Shown: positions 11,301-23,500 of the stretch, piece after piece | Position numbering within the stretch: position 1 is the stretch's first letter | Layout of the letters: each line of letters begins with the position of its first letter | Assembly: GCA_948567375.1 (NCBI GenBank) | Contig: OX419756.1 | Span: 31,820,333 to 31,884,332, forward strand | Direction: 5' to 3' | Length of the DNA stretch: 64,000 nt | Origin: Lunularia cruciata | Taxonomy: Eukaryota; Streptophyta; Marchantiopsida; Lunulariales; Lunulariaceae | Made by a program: the position numbers and the translations under genes | Notes under the pieces: generated by a model | The model's input: the letters and a program-made list of their open reading frames with translations, nothing else | Told to the model about the DNA's origin: nothing | Databases searched by the model: none

Positions 11301-13861
11301 TCTGAAGTTCATGGTTGCGGTTACTTGGAGCTTATCAGGGAGGATGGCCGGAGCCTTGTTGTTCGCATTCATGTTGAACATGCTTTCACCCACCAACAAT
11401 TTCCCACCGCCACCTCACGCTCTTCGCTTGGTGATTCTCCTTTCACTTCCACCGTGGATTACATGCTAATAACTGGTGAACACGAATCGCACCTCACATG
11501 CTTTGCTTGGTATTCCCTTTACTTCTCCGCCAGTCTTGTCTCCTCGTTATAGTTGGTGACTTTTGAACACGAATCAGAGAGACGAGAGTATCTTAGTTTG
11601 CAGAGCCACCAGCCCATGATACACTTTCACCTCGTCAGTGTTCATTTGCTATAAATAGTTGGTGATCTCACAGGTATTGGTGAACTTTCGATTTGAAGGG
11701 AACAAATCTTATTTTCTAAACACTGTATGGTAAAGGGTTTCTGCCAGAGGCCACTTTGAGTTAGTTCAGGGTGAGATCACTGAGTCGTTGCTATCATTTG
11801 ATTCATGTTCATTACAGAGAAATCTATCTTCATGGGTGATGGTCTGGGCCATTCTACTTGTCAGAAGGAAAATTTGAGTATATCTCCAGCTGATTCGGAG
11901 TGAGCCATTCCAGTTGTCAGTCAAGAGGTGAACTACGTAGGAACACCTAGGTCTTTCAGACTTGATGCTTGTATGATGCAGTCCACGGTTGCAAGTTCTG
12001 GATTTGGGCATTGATTTACTGTGCAGCCATCAGAGATGACTTTCCTTAAAGATTGATGCTCTGGTAAGACGTTCCACAATAAGTGGAACGGGGAGATGTA
12101 CTCAAATTCCCCTTCTTTTTTAGAATGGAAGTGTAAGAAGTGAGAAACTATCGTCTTACTCGTTTCACTAGATCAACTTCGTACTTTCTCTTAATCGGAT
12201 GTACTTTACTTGCTCTTAGCTGTCCAGGCAATGGTGATGAAGTGGGGCCGCCCACTGCTCTTTAGCAGTAGGCAGCGTACCCTGGATGGACGGTGAGCCA
12301 GTGCAGGTAAGTTGTTGGTTAGAGCAGAAAAAGACGATGGAGGAGAAGGTCTAGATAGTAGCCCACCCAAAGATTGAGACGTAATTCATGTATTTTGCAC
12401 CATGACATTTGTAAGACTCCTCTTAAGGCATCTTCTCTAAATTAGACTCCCAGCTGAGAAGGAAGGATATGCTTTCAAACTTGCCAATGATGCCAATTGA
12501 GCTCCAAAAGTAGCTCTGAAACGTATTGAGGTTCACATAACCACAGAGCCACAAAATATCAGGTGATATGTCTACTTAAAGAGGACCATCCAGTCCAATC
12601 TGAGTTCCAACACGGTAGTGGAGACTAAAAACACAACATCAATATTTAAACTGTCTGTCTTTTCTTGGAAGAGAAGTTTCCATATGGACGAGACACAAGC
12701 GATTCTTTCAGGCTAGAAGGGTTGATTCAGCTGGGTTATCCAGCAAGCTGGTACTGCTATCCTGCAAACCGAGCAACTGCAGAATAGATAAAAAATTATG
12801 CTGGTTATATTCCACTATGCGAGAAGAAGGGCATAATGCCCCGATAAATAAATGCATATGCCAGTTTAGAATGAATACTGTGATGTGGCATTCAGTCAAG
12901 GCTTGGTTGTCTTTCCAGGGCTGAAACCTTACACTATATACACGTCCCTGAGAATGGGATAACTTCACGATAAATATAACAGTCTCTGACTAAAGAGCTT
13001 CAAATGCGATTGTTCCTAGACCTGGTGGCAGAAGTTGGTGCACTCCAGGTGATACACTGATATCACTATGCGGCACTTGTTCCTTGATTTCTTTTCAACC
13101 ATTTAGAACCAAAATCTACAGCTACATGAAACCTTTGTATATATTTGAATAATAAGAGCTTTCTCAGAAGTAGCAAATTTTGCCACTCCTATAAGTCGTA
13201 CTTAAGTATCAGAAACAACCGAAGTGCCCCCAGTCCTCCTCTAATAAGCTTTATCTAGTTTTGAAAGCAAAACTGAGAGTCCAGATCCTGAGATTGGACC
13301 CTTAACTAATCTAAAGTGTGGTCATTTCCACAATTTTCATACTATTCAAGGCACGTCTTTACCTGGCAGATTCGAGTGTAGATTGCACCTGGTCTTACAG
13401 GTCCTCAATAGCTATTCTCATCTTCACTACCATCTACCCGCCATCGATTGTAAACAGGCGATGGAGGCGGTGCATCTCGACCCCAACCGAACGGTCGACC
13501 CGGGGGACCAGGGACTCGAGGAGATCTTTCTCCTCGGACCCTCCAAGGGTCCGGAAGACCCAATTGAAAGCCAGCTTGAGCCCGCATTCTCTTACCAAGA
13601 GACTTATTCTCCTGAAGTCATGAACTCAAAAAGCTGGTAAGAAATATGAGTGCAAAACTGTCACACTGGGAAATCACACAAGATTCTCATGGACATCCAA
13701 TGAAAATTAGAAGTACTTAAATACTGAAGACCATCAGATAAGAGAGACGAACAAACGTCTGGTGAAAATTTTGAACATCCTTCCCATGCCCACTTGTAAG
13801 ATGTAAGCAAAACCTTTTGACCAAGATCTTGTACTTCACTGCGTCGGTTTTACAGCAAACA
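8372..13861. other. No recognisable gene
   Basis: Non-coding as far as can be read. It holds a 10-bp hairpin at 9,887-9,911, a short TTGGG-rich stretch at 10,222-10,238, and a small palindrome GTTCCAC/GTGGAAC at 12,070-12,089. A GC-rich island at 13,440-13,560 stands out in composition, but its translation is not clearly assignable. Confidence 0.4.
9887..9911. repeat. 10-bp hairpin
   Basis: CATGAGGTTC (9,887-9,896) and GAACCTCATG (9,902-9,911) are exact reverse complements with a 5-base loop. It is non-coding and its function is unknown. Confidence 0.65.
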
Positions 13862-15124
13862 TCACTTCGCGAGTGTAGAGTCTGCTACTATATTCCTAAC
13901 TCGAATTTTCAATGCCTGAAATTTGACGTCACTTACGAAACAGTGCAAAACATCAGAAAAGCGATGACTTTGTACCTTCTCCAGTCGCGATCTGGCCAGA
14001 GCCTGCACTCTGAAAGCCGTCGCAAGCATCGCAGGAGAAAAGATGCCCAAGTCCTCAATCACTTTTATCAACAACTCCGGATGTATACGCGTGAGATCAA
14101 CCATTTGAAGCAGCGACTCAACAGAGGTTGTTCCAAGCTTTCCCATCAAGGAGGCCTTAATACGGCCCCAAATCACTGTAAAACTACATGAACGATATGG
14201 AGCCAATAATGTGTCAAGCTCCTCCTCGTCGACATCGCCTTTGAGTAAGGACAGGGCACACTCCGCTGTTGGTATAGTTACGTCCGTTAGCTGACCACCC
14301 TGTTCTAGGGCTTGAGTAGCACACCACAACACGACCTGTCTAAAACGCTTGTACTCTTCGATAATAAGTGTCCCATCATCATCTCTCGCATTCTGAGAGT
14401 TCTGCAAGAAAAACTCGAAAGCCCTCTCTGAAAAACTCCCAAGGTTGTCGGATACACTCCCAGTTCCTTCTGTATCATTTCTTGTTTGAAGAATTTTCAC
14501 CAGCTTGATGCAGATAACTTTTAGATCACTGGAACTTGAGCTATCATCGCCCATAGAACTCATGAACTCAGTAGCGATGGATAACCTAAGAGCTGCCTTT
14601 GCCACCTGAGTCTCTGGTTCAATCAATTTTTTAGTCTCACTCCATAATCCCTGGATGATAATGTCTTCAGCAGACTTCAAGAGGAAAAACCTTGCCGCTC
14701 GTATCACCTCCAACATCATCTTCCAATAAGGTACAGGTGCTTCAGATGCATACACAGCTGCGTGTTTTTGAAGAGATTGTAGCTTGATCCATCCAGTGTA
14801 TATAAACTCCAAGATAATGAGTAGCACAGGCGATGTGATTTCTTGCAGTGGTATCACTGTCAGCTGCGATTCTGCCATGCCATTGGTGAGCATGTTCCTG
14901 AGCATACTAGACCTAGCTACCAGAAGCATTCGACAAGCATGAACTTTAACCCCATCCTGACACACAAATGCCATATCGCTGTAGTCAGGATTATTGAGCA
15001 TCTTGAGCATGTCCTGCGTTAAAGTAGAATGGGCAGACTTCCGAAGCATTGGATGATTGACATCCAACCTAGCAAAATTCTCTTCGTGATCGGAACACGC
15101 GTCTTCCATAGGCATGTACGCCAT
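13862..15124 (-). CDS. BTB/POZ domain protein with BACK-like C-terminal region
   Basis: A 420-residue open frame without interruption, by far the best host gene here. An N-terminal acidic stretch is followed by a BTB/POZ domain at about residues 36-116, with the motifs YSDMAFVCQDG, VHACRMLLVARS, MLRNMLTNGM and LEFIYTGWI. The rest is helical and fits a BACK-type region (ARFFLLKSAED, FRQVVLWCATQAL, LLIKVIEDLGIFS). In plants such proteins often act as substrate adaptors for CUL3 ubiquitin ligases, in nucleus or cytosol; that role is family knowledge, not seen here. The start chosen is the ATG at 15,124-15,122. The same frame is open a little further upstream, with GTGACTTACAG, a plausible splice acceptor, so a 5' exon may lie beyond about 15,150. 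It has no close neighbours. The exact family member is not identified. Confidence 0.8.
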   Translation of the reverse strand: MAYMPMEDACSDHEENFARLDVNHPMLRKSAHSTLTQDMLKMLNNPDYSDMAFVCQDGVKVHACRMLLVARSSMLRNMLTNGMAESQLTVIPLQEITSPVLLIILEFIYTGWIKLQSLQKHAAVYASEAPVPYWKMMLEVIRAARFFLLKSAEDIIIQGLWSETKKLIEPETQVAKAALRLSIATEFMSSMGDDSSSSSDLKVICIKLVKILQTRNDTEGTGSVSDNLGSFSERAFEFFLQNSQNARDDDGTLIIEEYKRFRQVVLWCATQALEQGGQLTDVTIPTAECALSLLKGDVDEEELDTLLAPYRSCSFTVIWGRIKASLMGKLGTTSVESLLQMVDLTRIHPELLIKVIEDLGIFSPAMLATAFRVQALARSRLEKVQSHRFSDVLHCFVSDVKFQALKIRVRNIVADSTLAK

Positions 15125-15160
15125 TGCATAGATAGAGTTTTCCACTATGCTGTAAGTCAC

Positions 15161-18100
15161 CAGCCGGAGGCACCAGACCTAACTAAGCCCTGAACGCTCT
15201 TATTAGCATACGTGGAGGAAGACTGGTAAAACTAATCTTATAGTAAATGACATATGGCATATAAAGGATCCCGATGATCCACTTGAAAGAGAAACGAAGG
15301 CATCGTTGGAAGAAGAGTGTCACAGCTGTCCAGTCCCTTCACCTGTTTCTGATCAAACCCAAGCGCAAGTTATGTTATATTATGATTTTTAACAAGATGA
15401 AGTGCCTCAGTTGTTGGACCAAGACTGAGCAGAAGCAATAGCAAACAAAAGTGGTCAGAACTTCCGCGCCATCAGGCTAAGAAATCTTACATTGGCTGCT
15501 AAATAAAGGGCTGTCCAATAATAATAGTCTACATGAATCCAGTCCGCTCAATACATTGAACTTCTATAGCTCATGATCACACACACATCACATCTTGATG
15601 TCAGGGACGGTACAGGATACCGACTCCGAAGAAGATAAATTTGGGAGAGAGGAAAGAGGAAATGACAACAGGAATATGTGCCTCTCCAGTAACCTGATAC
15701 TCATAAAGACAGACAGTTATTTACCTGGTTATTGGCTAGGTCGATATTACAATAAACGATATGAACTGAACATTCTGTGGCAGTACCAACTTCGCTCCGA
15801 CGCACATACATGGAGAGAGAGAAAGACAGAGGAACGTTGTGTGGCCGCAACGATGGCTTCAGCTAATCCCACTGTTTGACATGTATGGAAGCAAAGTCTC
15901 ATCTTCGAACGATATTTTGAATCAGAAATTTGAACAGCTGTGCATGCGCGAAACCTAGGCACTATCCAAGTAAAGAAGCCGAGCTGCCATATAGCTTTGA
16001 CATGTTGTTTGCAGTGACTCCTCTAAAGAGCAAACTCCAGTTGCGAGAATAAATCCCATGCGAGGTTGAAGGGTGAAAATTTTCATTTTAACTTATCTAC
16101 CATGCGCATGCAACCTAACTCGTACAGTACAAATGTGAGCGTTCCAATACCATTTTTAGTACTTCAAGCAGTCAACCTCCATTTTGCTCTCTCTAACAAT
16201 TTAACCTTCACCTACATTTACAACTGAACAACCGCTGGAACCTACATCCTTCGGCACTTGCAGATATACAGCTTTCCCAGGTCATAGATTCAGAGAGAGA
16301 AGACACTTCGTATACTAGCTTCAACTCTAAACCAAAGTCAAAAAGTTACGAAGTGTCGGTAAGAGTCCTGTGAGATTATGGCCCAAGGAGAAATGGGCTC
16401 CACTTCCTCTTAGTACGGAATCTCACAGGACACATAAGATTCGATTGTTATTAACACAAGGAGGCCCGACATCTCCCAATCGGATGAATCAGTAACTACT
16501 GGGAAACGCACCAGATTATCCACAACTATAATTTGCACTTAATCTCGATACTATCGCAAATGCCCAACCAAGTCGAAGGGACTCGGGACGTGCGAATTCA
16601 CAATTGTTTTTAACTCTCCAGCTTCATCCACCAGAGACGTAGCATGACAGTGGCAGCATATGGACTGGTACACTAAACTACTCAAACACTGCCCAGGAAA
16701 CCTCAGCACAAGAAGCAGGTCAGCTGATTCCTCACCAATCCTAGCAACTTCATGCCCCCTTGTACCCCTGTACGCTACGAAAGACATTACCTGATGCTAC
16801 GACTTTGTGGCAATTCCAGTATGGAGTACTCAGCATTCGCAGTCAGAAAATCCAATCTGTCAAAGAATCGTCGAATTCACGAACTAAATCCAAATCGCAG
16901 CAGCTGGCGAATTCAAACAACACTCTTTTGCTGATGGTACCAGTCACTGCAGTGTTCACTTGAGCTCGACGGACAATTTCTTGTTCGACCCTGTCGTGAT
17001 CACTCGTCGTAATCACCTGTAGCTCGGCTGCAGGTCTCCGTCACAGGACGGTGAGGCTGCGAGCATCATCCGATTGGGAGAAACGAAGATGGAAGGAGCA
17101 GAACGGCCTTCAATGCATTCCCCTGCTACACTAGGTTTGCATCGCCTGTCATGAGCGAAAAGTTCACTTTTGGATAACCTGACAGTGTCGGGCATTCCTG
17201 GCGTACAGTACTGTACTTCGCGGGCAGGCGACGAGAGGAGCATATGGCACATTCCGGCTAATCAGCACACAAAGCGATTGCCTCCGACCGGCTGCCCTGC
17301 ACAGAGATCTCCGGCATGCTGACCACGTCCACCTCTCGTCCAGCGCATCCGTGTCGCAAAACGCGGCTTCCCCACCCCATCCCCATGAGGGTGACTAGTG
17401 ACAATCCCGAGCGTCCGATAAGCGAGGCATGTAAGATAAATCTCACATTTGAGCAAATTTGAGTTTAGGGTGGGGTGGGATGGGATGGGATGTACCACTA
17501 TACCGTGTAACTATAACGATGCCTCCGTTTGAACTAGTAAATTTTACTTCACATAATCATACATATTTATTTTAGAGAGAATTGTATTTTGTTGTTTAGG
17601 AAACATATTCGGATTATAAATTGGATGATGTAAACAAGATGTCAAACTTATTAGTGACAGGAACTGATTGATTCGACGAATATAAAATTTTAGCTAGTGT
17701 ACTTGTAAAGCGAGTTACCAGACTCATATCCTAAAGCATTTGAACTAGGAGAGAGCACAAGAAAAGCTAAAACCCCAAGACATCCTTTATCTTTCATGTA
17801 TGAATTTCTTATTTAAGAATTATCGCATAATACTGATTTTGTCTTTCCAAATTATTTCGATTTGCAACGAAATGTAAAAAATTTATTTATTCAATTAACG
17901 GTATTGTTAAATCGACTTCTTTATTTTATTAATGCCTTACACTCTAGCTGGTGAAATTACACCCAACCGACTCGCACGAAAATCATCGGGACTTCACCCG
18001 CTTGCAGACTACCGTGGGTCGTTTTAACAATTCACTTAATTAAAACTGCAAATATACCACCATTTCAGTTCACGTTCTTGTGATACATGACATTAAAGTT

Positions 18101-18439
18101 GATGTACATAATGAGGAAATAAACCGTTTCAAAAGATGAAGATGCAAACAATAAGTTCGTGACTATATTGCAACAGGCAATGATACTAATATAGCACAAT
18201 CGGACAATACATTTATACAGTTTATACGAAAGGTTACGCGTACTACTGCTTAAAGACCTTTTGCCTTTAAGGTGGAGTATACACGCCGTGCACGCATACA
18301 TGCAATTATATGTTTTAACCCTCCGTCTAGTAACGCACATTTCACCTTCTCAAGTTTTCATCTTACTCGAAACCTGTGAAGGTTTGACTTACCCTTCTGA
18401 ACCTTACAGCTGCTATTTTCCCCGTGATTAAGAGACTTC
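15161..18439. other. No recognisable gene; paired hairpins
   Basis: This is upstream of the BTB gene, so it may contain its promoter and 5' exon. CTATAAGA on the minus strand near 15,240 is a possible TATA element, but weak evidence. No other coding sequence is recognised. The stretch 17,464-17,491 is G-rich (repeated GGGATG). Two adjacent stem-loops lie at 16,302-16,431. Confidence 0.4.
16302..16431. repeat. Two adjacent stem-loops
   Basis: Stem 1: GACACTTCGTA (16,302-16,312) with TACGAAGTGTC (16,347-16,357). Stem 2: GTCCTGTGAGATT (16,365-16,377) with AATCTCACAGGAC (16,419-16,431); inside its loop GCCCA (16,381-16,385) pairs with TGGGC (16,394-16,398). All arms are perfect. They lie in non-coding DNA; they could be a small foldback element or structured RNA. 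Confidence 0.7.
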
Positions 18440-18451
18440 CTTTAACGCATT

Positions 18452-18585
18452 CTTAGGTGCGGTTGGGCAGATTTCTCACACAGACTCTATTGGGGCTTAG
18501 CCCCATGTTACCATTTTTGTCTCTCCCTTGTACGGCTTGATGGGGTCTTCCCATCCGTCATTTTTCCTACGCGGTCGCCTTTTTT
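18452..18585 (+). mobile_element. 5'-truncated family N copy with target duplication
   Basis: It starts inside the last few codons of the family N reading frame (about 35 bases before the palindrome), carries GGGGCTTAGCCCC at 18,485-18,497 and the full tail to GCGGTCGCC plus a T-run. The 12-base direct repeat CTTTAACGCATT flanks it at 18,440-18,451 and 18,586-18,597. This is the cleanest copy of the tail in the window. Confidence 0.7.
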
Positions 18586-18597
18586 CTTTAACGCATT

Positions 18598-19128
18598 TGT
18601 GATAATTGCTTGTGGGGAGATTTGAGATTTTGGCTGCACTCCGACGTAGTGGGGGATCAACTTTCCACCGCCTTCAGTGTGTGCCCTTGCCGCAGGTTTG
18701 CCCCAATGCCTCGAAATGTGCGATTCGTAACCCCAACAAGTCTGGGGGTCGACGTGGCGTCCTGAACATCTAAGATGTTCAGACGATCTCTCGCGCGTTG
18801 CAGTTTCAGCTACAATTTGTTGTTGCTAACTCAAGAGAGCAGCAGATTACGGGCTTTTTATGGTAAACGGTTGAGGTTATACTAGTTCAACGTTGCGGCA
18901 AGATGCCCGAAAACTTAGAAGAGTGCAGACCTTTCTTCGCTTTCCGACAACAAGCGGCAGAGCGTACTTCGCAAGACCCAGCGAGTATTCACAACAACAA
19001 CCGTCTTGCAAGCCTTCCAAGGCCACAAGTGCCTGCCTGCTTCGGCCGCAAAATAGATGTTAGGTTTTTCCAGAGCTAAGTGTCAAACTTAGCTCTAAAG
19101 ATCAAATCGTCATTCATTAAATGTAGAA
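18598..19128. other. No recognisable gene
   Basis: Stops in all frames and no motif or repeat found, apart from sequence leading into the tandem array. Confidence 0.4.
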
Positions 19129-20525
19129 TGCATGGTCGATCCCCAAGACTAAGCGCAACATCGTCGCTCAACCAGGGCTATGGAATATGCTGTCCTTCTT
19201 GGAATTGTACACACCACAGGGGCTGCTGCCATCTATAAGTGTTCGCTATATGACGTTACACGCAGGACTGTACGACAGGAATTAGCTGTGATGCATTGTC
19301 GCTCCGTTGCGTAGAGGGAATCCCCCGCCATGGGTGCTTCACCACCGTCAATGACTTTTCCACGAAACGCTTAAATCCTAATCCAGATTTGATGATAAAA
19401 ACGCTAATGTAAACTGCATGGTCTATCCCAAGGAATAATTGCGACGACGCCGCTCTCCAGGGCTATGGAATATGCCGTTCGATCTGGAGACACACCTCCG
19501 AGAGGCAATCATCGACAGACATTTTCTATTTGACGTTAACGCAGGATTATACGACAATCATGGACTAGGAACGCCGGTCGTTCCAGTGCGTTGGGGCGAC
19601 ACTCAGCCAAGAGTGTCTAACCCGCGTCATTTCCTATCTATCCACCATCAAAGACTCTTCCACGAAACTCTTAGCTACATAATCCTGATTTGATGATGAA
19701 AACGCTAATGTAAACTGCATGGTCTGTCCCCAAGGAATAATTGCGACGACGCCGCTCTCCAGGGCTATGGAATATGCCGTTCGATCTGGAGACACACCTC
19801 CGAGAGGCAATCATCGACAGACATTTTCTATTTGACGTTAACACAGGATTATACGACAATCATGGACTAGGAACGCCGGTCGTTCCAGTGCGTTGGGGCG
19901 ACACTCAGCCAAGAGTGTCTAACCCGCGTCATTTCCTATCTATCCACCGTCAACGACTCTTCCACGAAACTCTTGGCTCCCTAATCCTGATTTGATGATG
20001 AAAACGCTAATGTAAACTGCATGGTCTATCCCAAGGAATAATTACGACGACGCCGCTCTCCAGGGCTATGGAATATGCCGTTCGATCTGGAGACACACCT
20101 CCGAGAGGCAATCATCGACAACATTTTCTATTTGACATTAACGCAAGATTATAAGACAACCATAGACTAGGAAAGACGGTTGTTCCAGTGCATTGGGGCA
20201 CACTCAGCCAAGAGTTTCTAACCTGCGTCATTTCCTATCTGTTCACCGTCAACGACTCTTTCACGTAACTTTAGGTACCTAGTCTTGATCTGATGATAAA
20301 AACGCTAATGTAAAATGCATGGTCTATCCCAAGGAGTAATTGCGACGACGCCGCTCTCCAGGGCTATGGAATATGCCGTTCGACCTAGAGACACACCTCT
20401 GAGAGGCAATCATCGACAGACATTTCTATTTGACGTTAACGCAGGATTATACGACAATCATGGACTAGGAAAGCTGGTCGTTCCAGTGCGTTGGGGCGAC
20501 ACTCAGCCGAGAGTGCTAACCCGCG
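19129..20525 (+). repeat. Tandem array, five units of about 300 bp
   Basis: Unit starts (TGCATGGTC) lie at 19,129, 19,415, 19,716, 20,018 and 20,316, so unit lengths are 286, 301, 302 and 298, with the last cut short near 20,520. The first unit is diverged after its first 100 bases; units 2 and 3 are nearly identical. Units 2 and 3 each contain an 84-codon open frame (19,439-19,693 and 19,741-19,995), opened only by a TTG codon, which is broken by small deletions in unit 4. It is therefore more likely non-coding satellite-like DNA than repeated genes. Confidence 0.8.
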
Positions 20526-23500
20526 TCAGTACTGTTTACCAAGTAAGAAGACTATCTATAGAACTATCCGCGCAGGAATGTATGACACCACTGCATCTCG
20601 GAAGGTTAAATAAGCGAGTTTCCATTAGTGCTCCTTAAACCTATCCCCCAAACCTACTCACCGCGAGACTCACTTTACCTTCACATTTCCTTGTTTCCAA
20701 GTTATAAACCCAAACCCTACTGTCAAACGAGGAATATCTCAGCCCTCTACAATGCATTGCTATGCTTTCACGATACTCCAGCCCTTCAGGCCAGACCTGA
20801 AGACATGTTCGATCCTAAATGGTCAGACGTTGTCATCAGACATCAGTAAAAAAACCCTGCCTATCACACTGTAGTCACACTCTACGCGGAGTACCCGCCT
20901 CGCCTGTGTTCTAGTGTCCCACTTCTAACACAATACTGACTGCTAGATATTCAGGATCAGTCTACTTCTCGTTCCTAATAGATGGCCACAACTGAGCGCC
21001 ATACCACTTTCCCGTCGAATGCCAAATAAGTACTTCCCCGAAGCGAAACTTCATTTTTACTATGCTTATAGTTTATTGACAGCCTGAAGAAACTTACGAG
21101 AAATCCCAAACCTGAATGTTTTGTGCGACTCAATGTGCATCGCTAGAATGTGGAAGTGCACGATCCCATGATCTCGGGAAACAAGAGGTTGTTTGATTCA
21201 CGAAGAGGAACGAACTGCAGTGGCGGAAATGGATTTATGTTTCAACCTAAATGATAGTATTTAGTTGGAGTTTAAAGATAGTTTTCGTTCCAAACATATT
21301 ATGCAAATCGATTAGTGAGGATAAGTATGTAATGCATGAGTTTCCAGATAAGCATGATAATCAAAACACATATCTAGTGGCACATGATCTTTTGGACAAC
21401 TGCAAAAGACGTGGTTCGTATGACGACCCAGGAAATTTTCTAATCTAGAGATGTTTAGAAGTAGTAAAGGTCTTACTGTATTAGGGCTTACCATTTTACA
21501 CGAAGTGCGAAGTTTGTTTGCAAGGATCAAGCACAGTTACTTTTGTACATAGAGAAGAAGTTTAAGAATCTCACAAGAGAATAGCAATAATCAGGCCAGA
21601 AATGCTGATTCCTTGGCAGCGTCATGACAATGACGGCCTTGACTGTCTACAAATTCACTTCACCGCTATCCAGGTTGAACTCCGTGTATGTTGTGACTAT
21701 CAGCGTTCTTGGTATCAGCGATCACCTGCGAAGAGCGCTACAGCTCCAACTCAACTAGCGTCCGAGTCGTAGATCGGCAGTATTTCTTAAACAGCCAGCT
21801 TGAACGTTCCAACATTGATCACCAGTCAACAGCTTGTCTGTCCATTACCATTTTCCTCACCTTACCTTTAAAGAACAATTGTCACTCTATAATATAATAG
21901 TGTAAGTATCAGTCCTATCCTATGGTAAGGTAAATATCCGTCGCCTATGTGTAGTTACCGGTGGGGGCAAAGGCAATCCTCACTTTTAGAGTAAACATTC
22001 GATAATAATATATTAAGGAAAGTACTATTGGCTATTTTCATAACCCACGACTCTAGCACTCGGATTAGCTTAAGGGTCATAAATTTACAATGTTTTAACA
22101 GAAATAGCAAAAATTGTGGTGTAAATAGTACTTCCCTATATTAGTTTACATTAACTTGGAAGAAATGAAAATGTAACTCAAAGCTTTTTAAATGTAATTC
22201 AAACATTTTTAAACACGGTCTCTTGGTATCGGGGCATGATGCAAGGAATTACCCTATTTTACTCATAAGCAAATTTAATCCCAAACTGAGGGACAGAAGG
22301 GTGTAATCGTTCATTTCTTAATCAAGCATGATGGAAAAGTACCAGCTTTCCTGCGGAACTTTCCAGTTTGATTGAGCAATTTTGAAGGAAGGTCACGGTG
22401 GGATTCTAATTAACTCGGACGTGTGATCCCCTTAATGTTCGCATGCCAGATTGATCGCTCGGCCGCGTTGTGCCTGGGGTTTCAAACATGTATGGTAAGG
22501 TAGAAAACTGAGGTGCCCTCTTCATCGATCTTCGCATCGACTCCTGCAGCTGTCTTTGGTCTCCATACATATAGAAGGATCTGCCGATAAGTCTCTCGGA
22601 TTGAACTTGTAGATAGAGAGGTAGGACGAACCCGATTTAGCTTTCTCTCAAAACCCAACGCAACCCGCAGAAATAATGTTGCGGTGAGTGGGAGTGGGGT
22701 GACCTTCGGTGCTCTTGATATAAGAACAAGGATTTGTTCACGTGATATATTATGCCGAAATCTTGCCGACCATATCACCGCAGCAGAAACTATACTTGAA
22801 CTTCGAGTCCTCTGCATGCCTTGTGGAGGAGAACGACCAGGAACATGGGGGCAGAGCCCGCCGCTAACGTTCTTCCCTCAATGATCATTCTCGGCTGGAT
22901 ACTCAAAGCTCGACGATCAAAGTTCTTGTGAACTCAAAATTCGTACCGGTCAGTAGTAGAGGTTCTAAGTTTAGCTAGAACCTGAGAGAAAGTAGAACAA
23001 GTTGTTCTTCGAATTCAATCAGCAAACTGGGAGCAGAGAGGCCATCATGACCCTCAGCTCAGTACGAAAGTGAATAATGAGGATCAACGAACCAATCAAC
23101 TAAGTATTCTGTGAACTCTCGACATGTCCTGTGGGACGTTGTCGCCGTACGATGCTTCGCACTCCGTCAACTGGTTACTTGTAGATAGCTCACTGTTACA
23201 CACCGTTGTACATACACCTCGCCTGATTTGACTCAGTTTTTGGGTTATTGTAAGGAAACAGACTGCAGGGTGATCTGGGTTGTTTGCGGCGGGCTCTATA
23301 CTTACTTCACTTTAATCACTTTAAGTTTTCTATTTAAAAGAATAGAAGCTTAACTGGCTATAGAACTGTCACTCGGTCACTTCCGCTTCGAACTGCTGCC
23401 AGTAGTGAGATCTACAGTTTGGAGATGCTTCGAGAGAACAGGCGAGTGATTTGCACGCAGGAGCTGCAATAAACTCTCTCAATCAACATGTCATTGAGAA

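Noticed and set aside
13383..13640. GC-rich open frames, reading AVHLDPNR and similar
   Set aside because: A loose resemblance to a segment between gypsy protease and RT, but too short and with no other element parts nearby.
15125..15160. Upstream GTG start for the BTB protein
   Set aside because: GTG is not a usual start in plant nuclear genes; ATG at 15,124 is preferred, and the upstream bases look like an intron end.
19439..19995. Two 84-codon frames as duplicated genes
   Set aside because: They start with TTG, differ at non-synonymous positions and are broken in the next unit; read as by-products of the tandem array.
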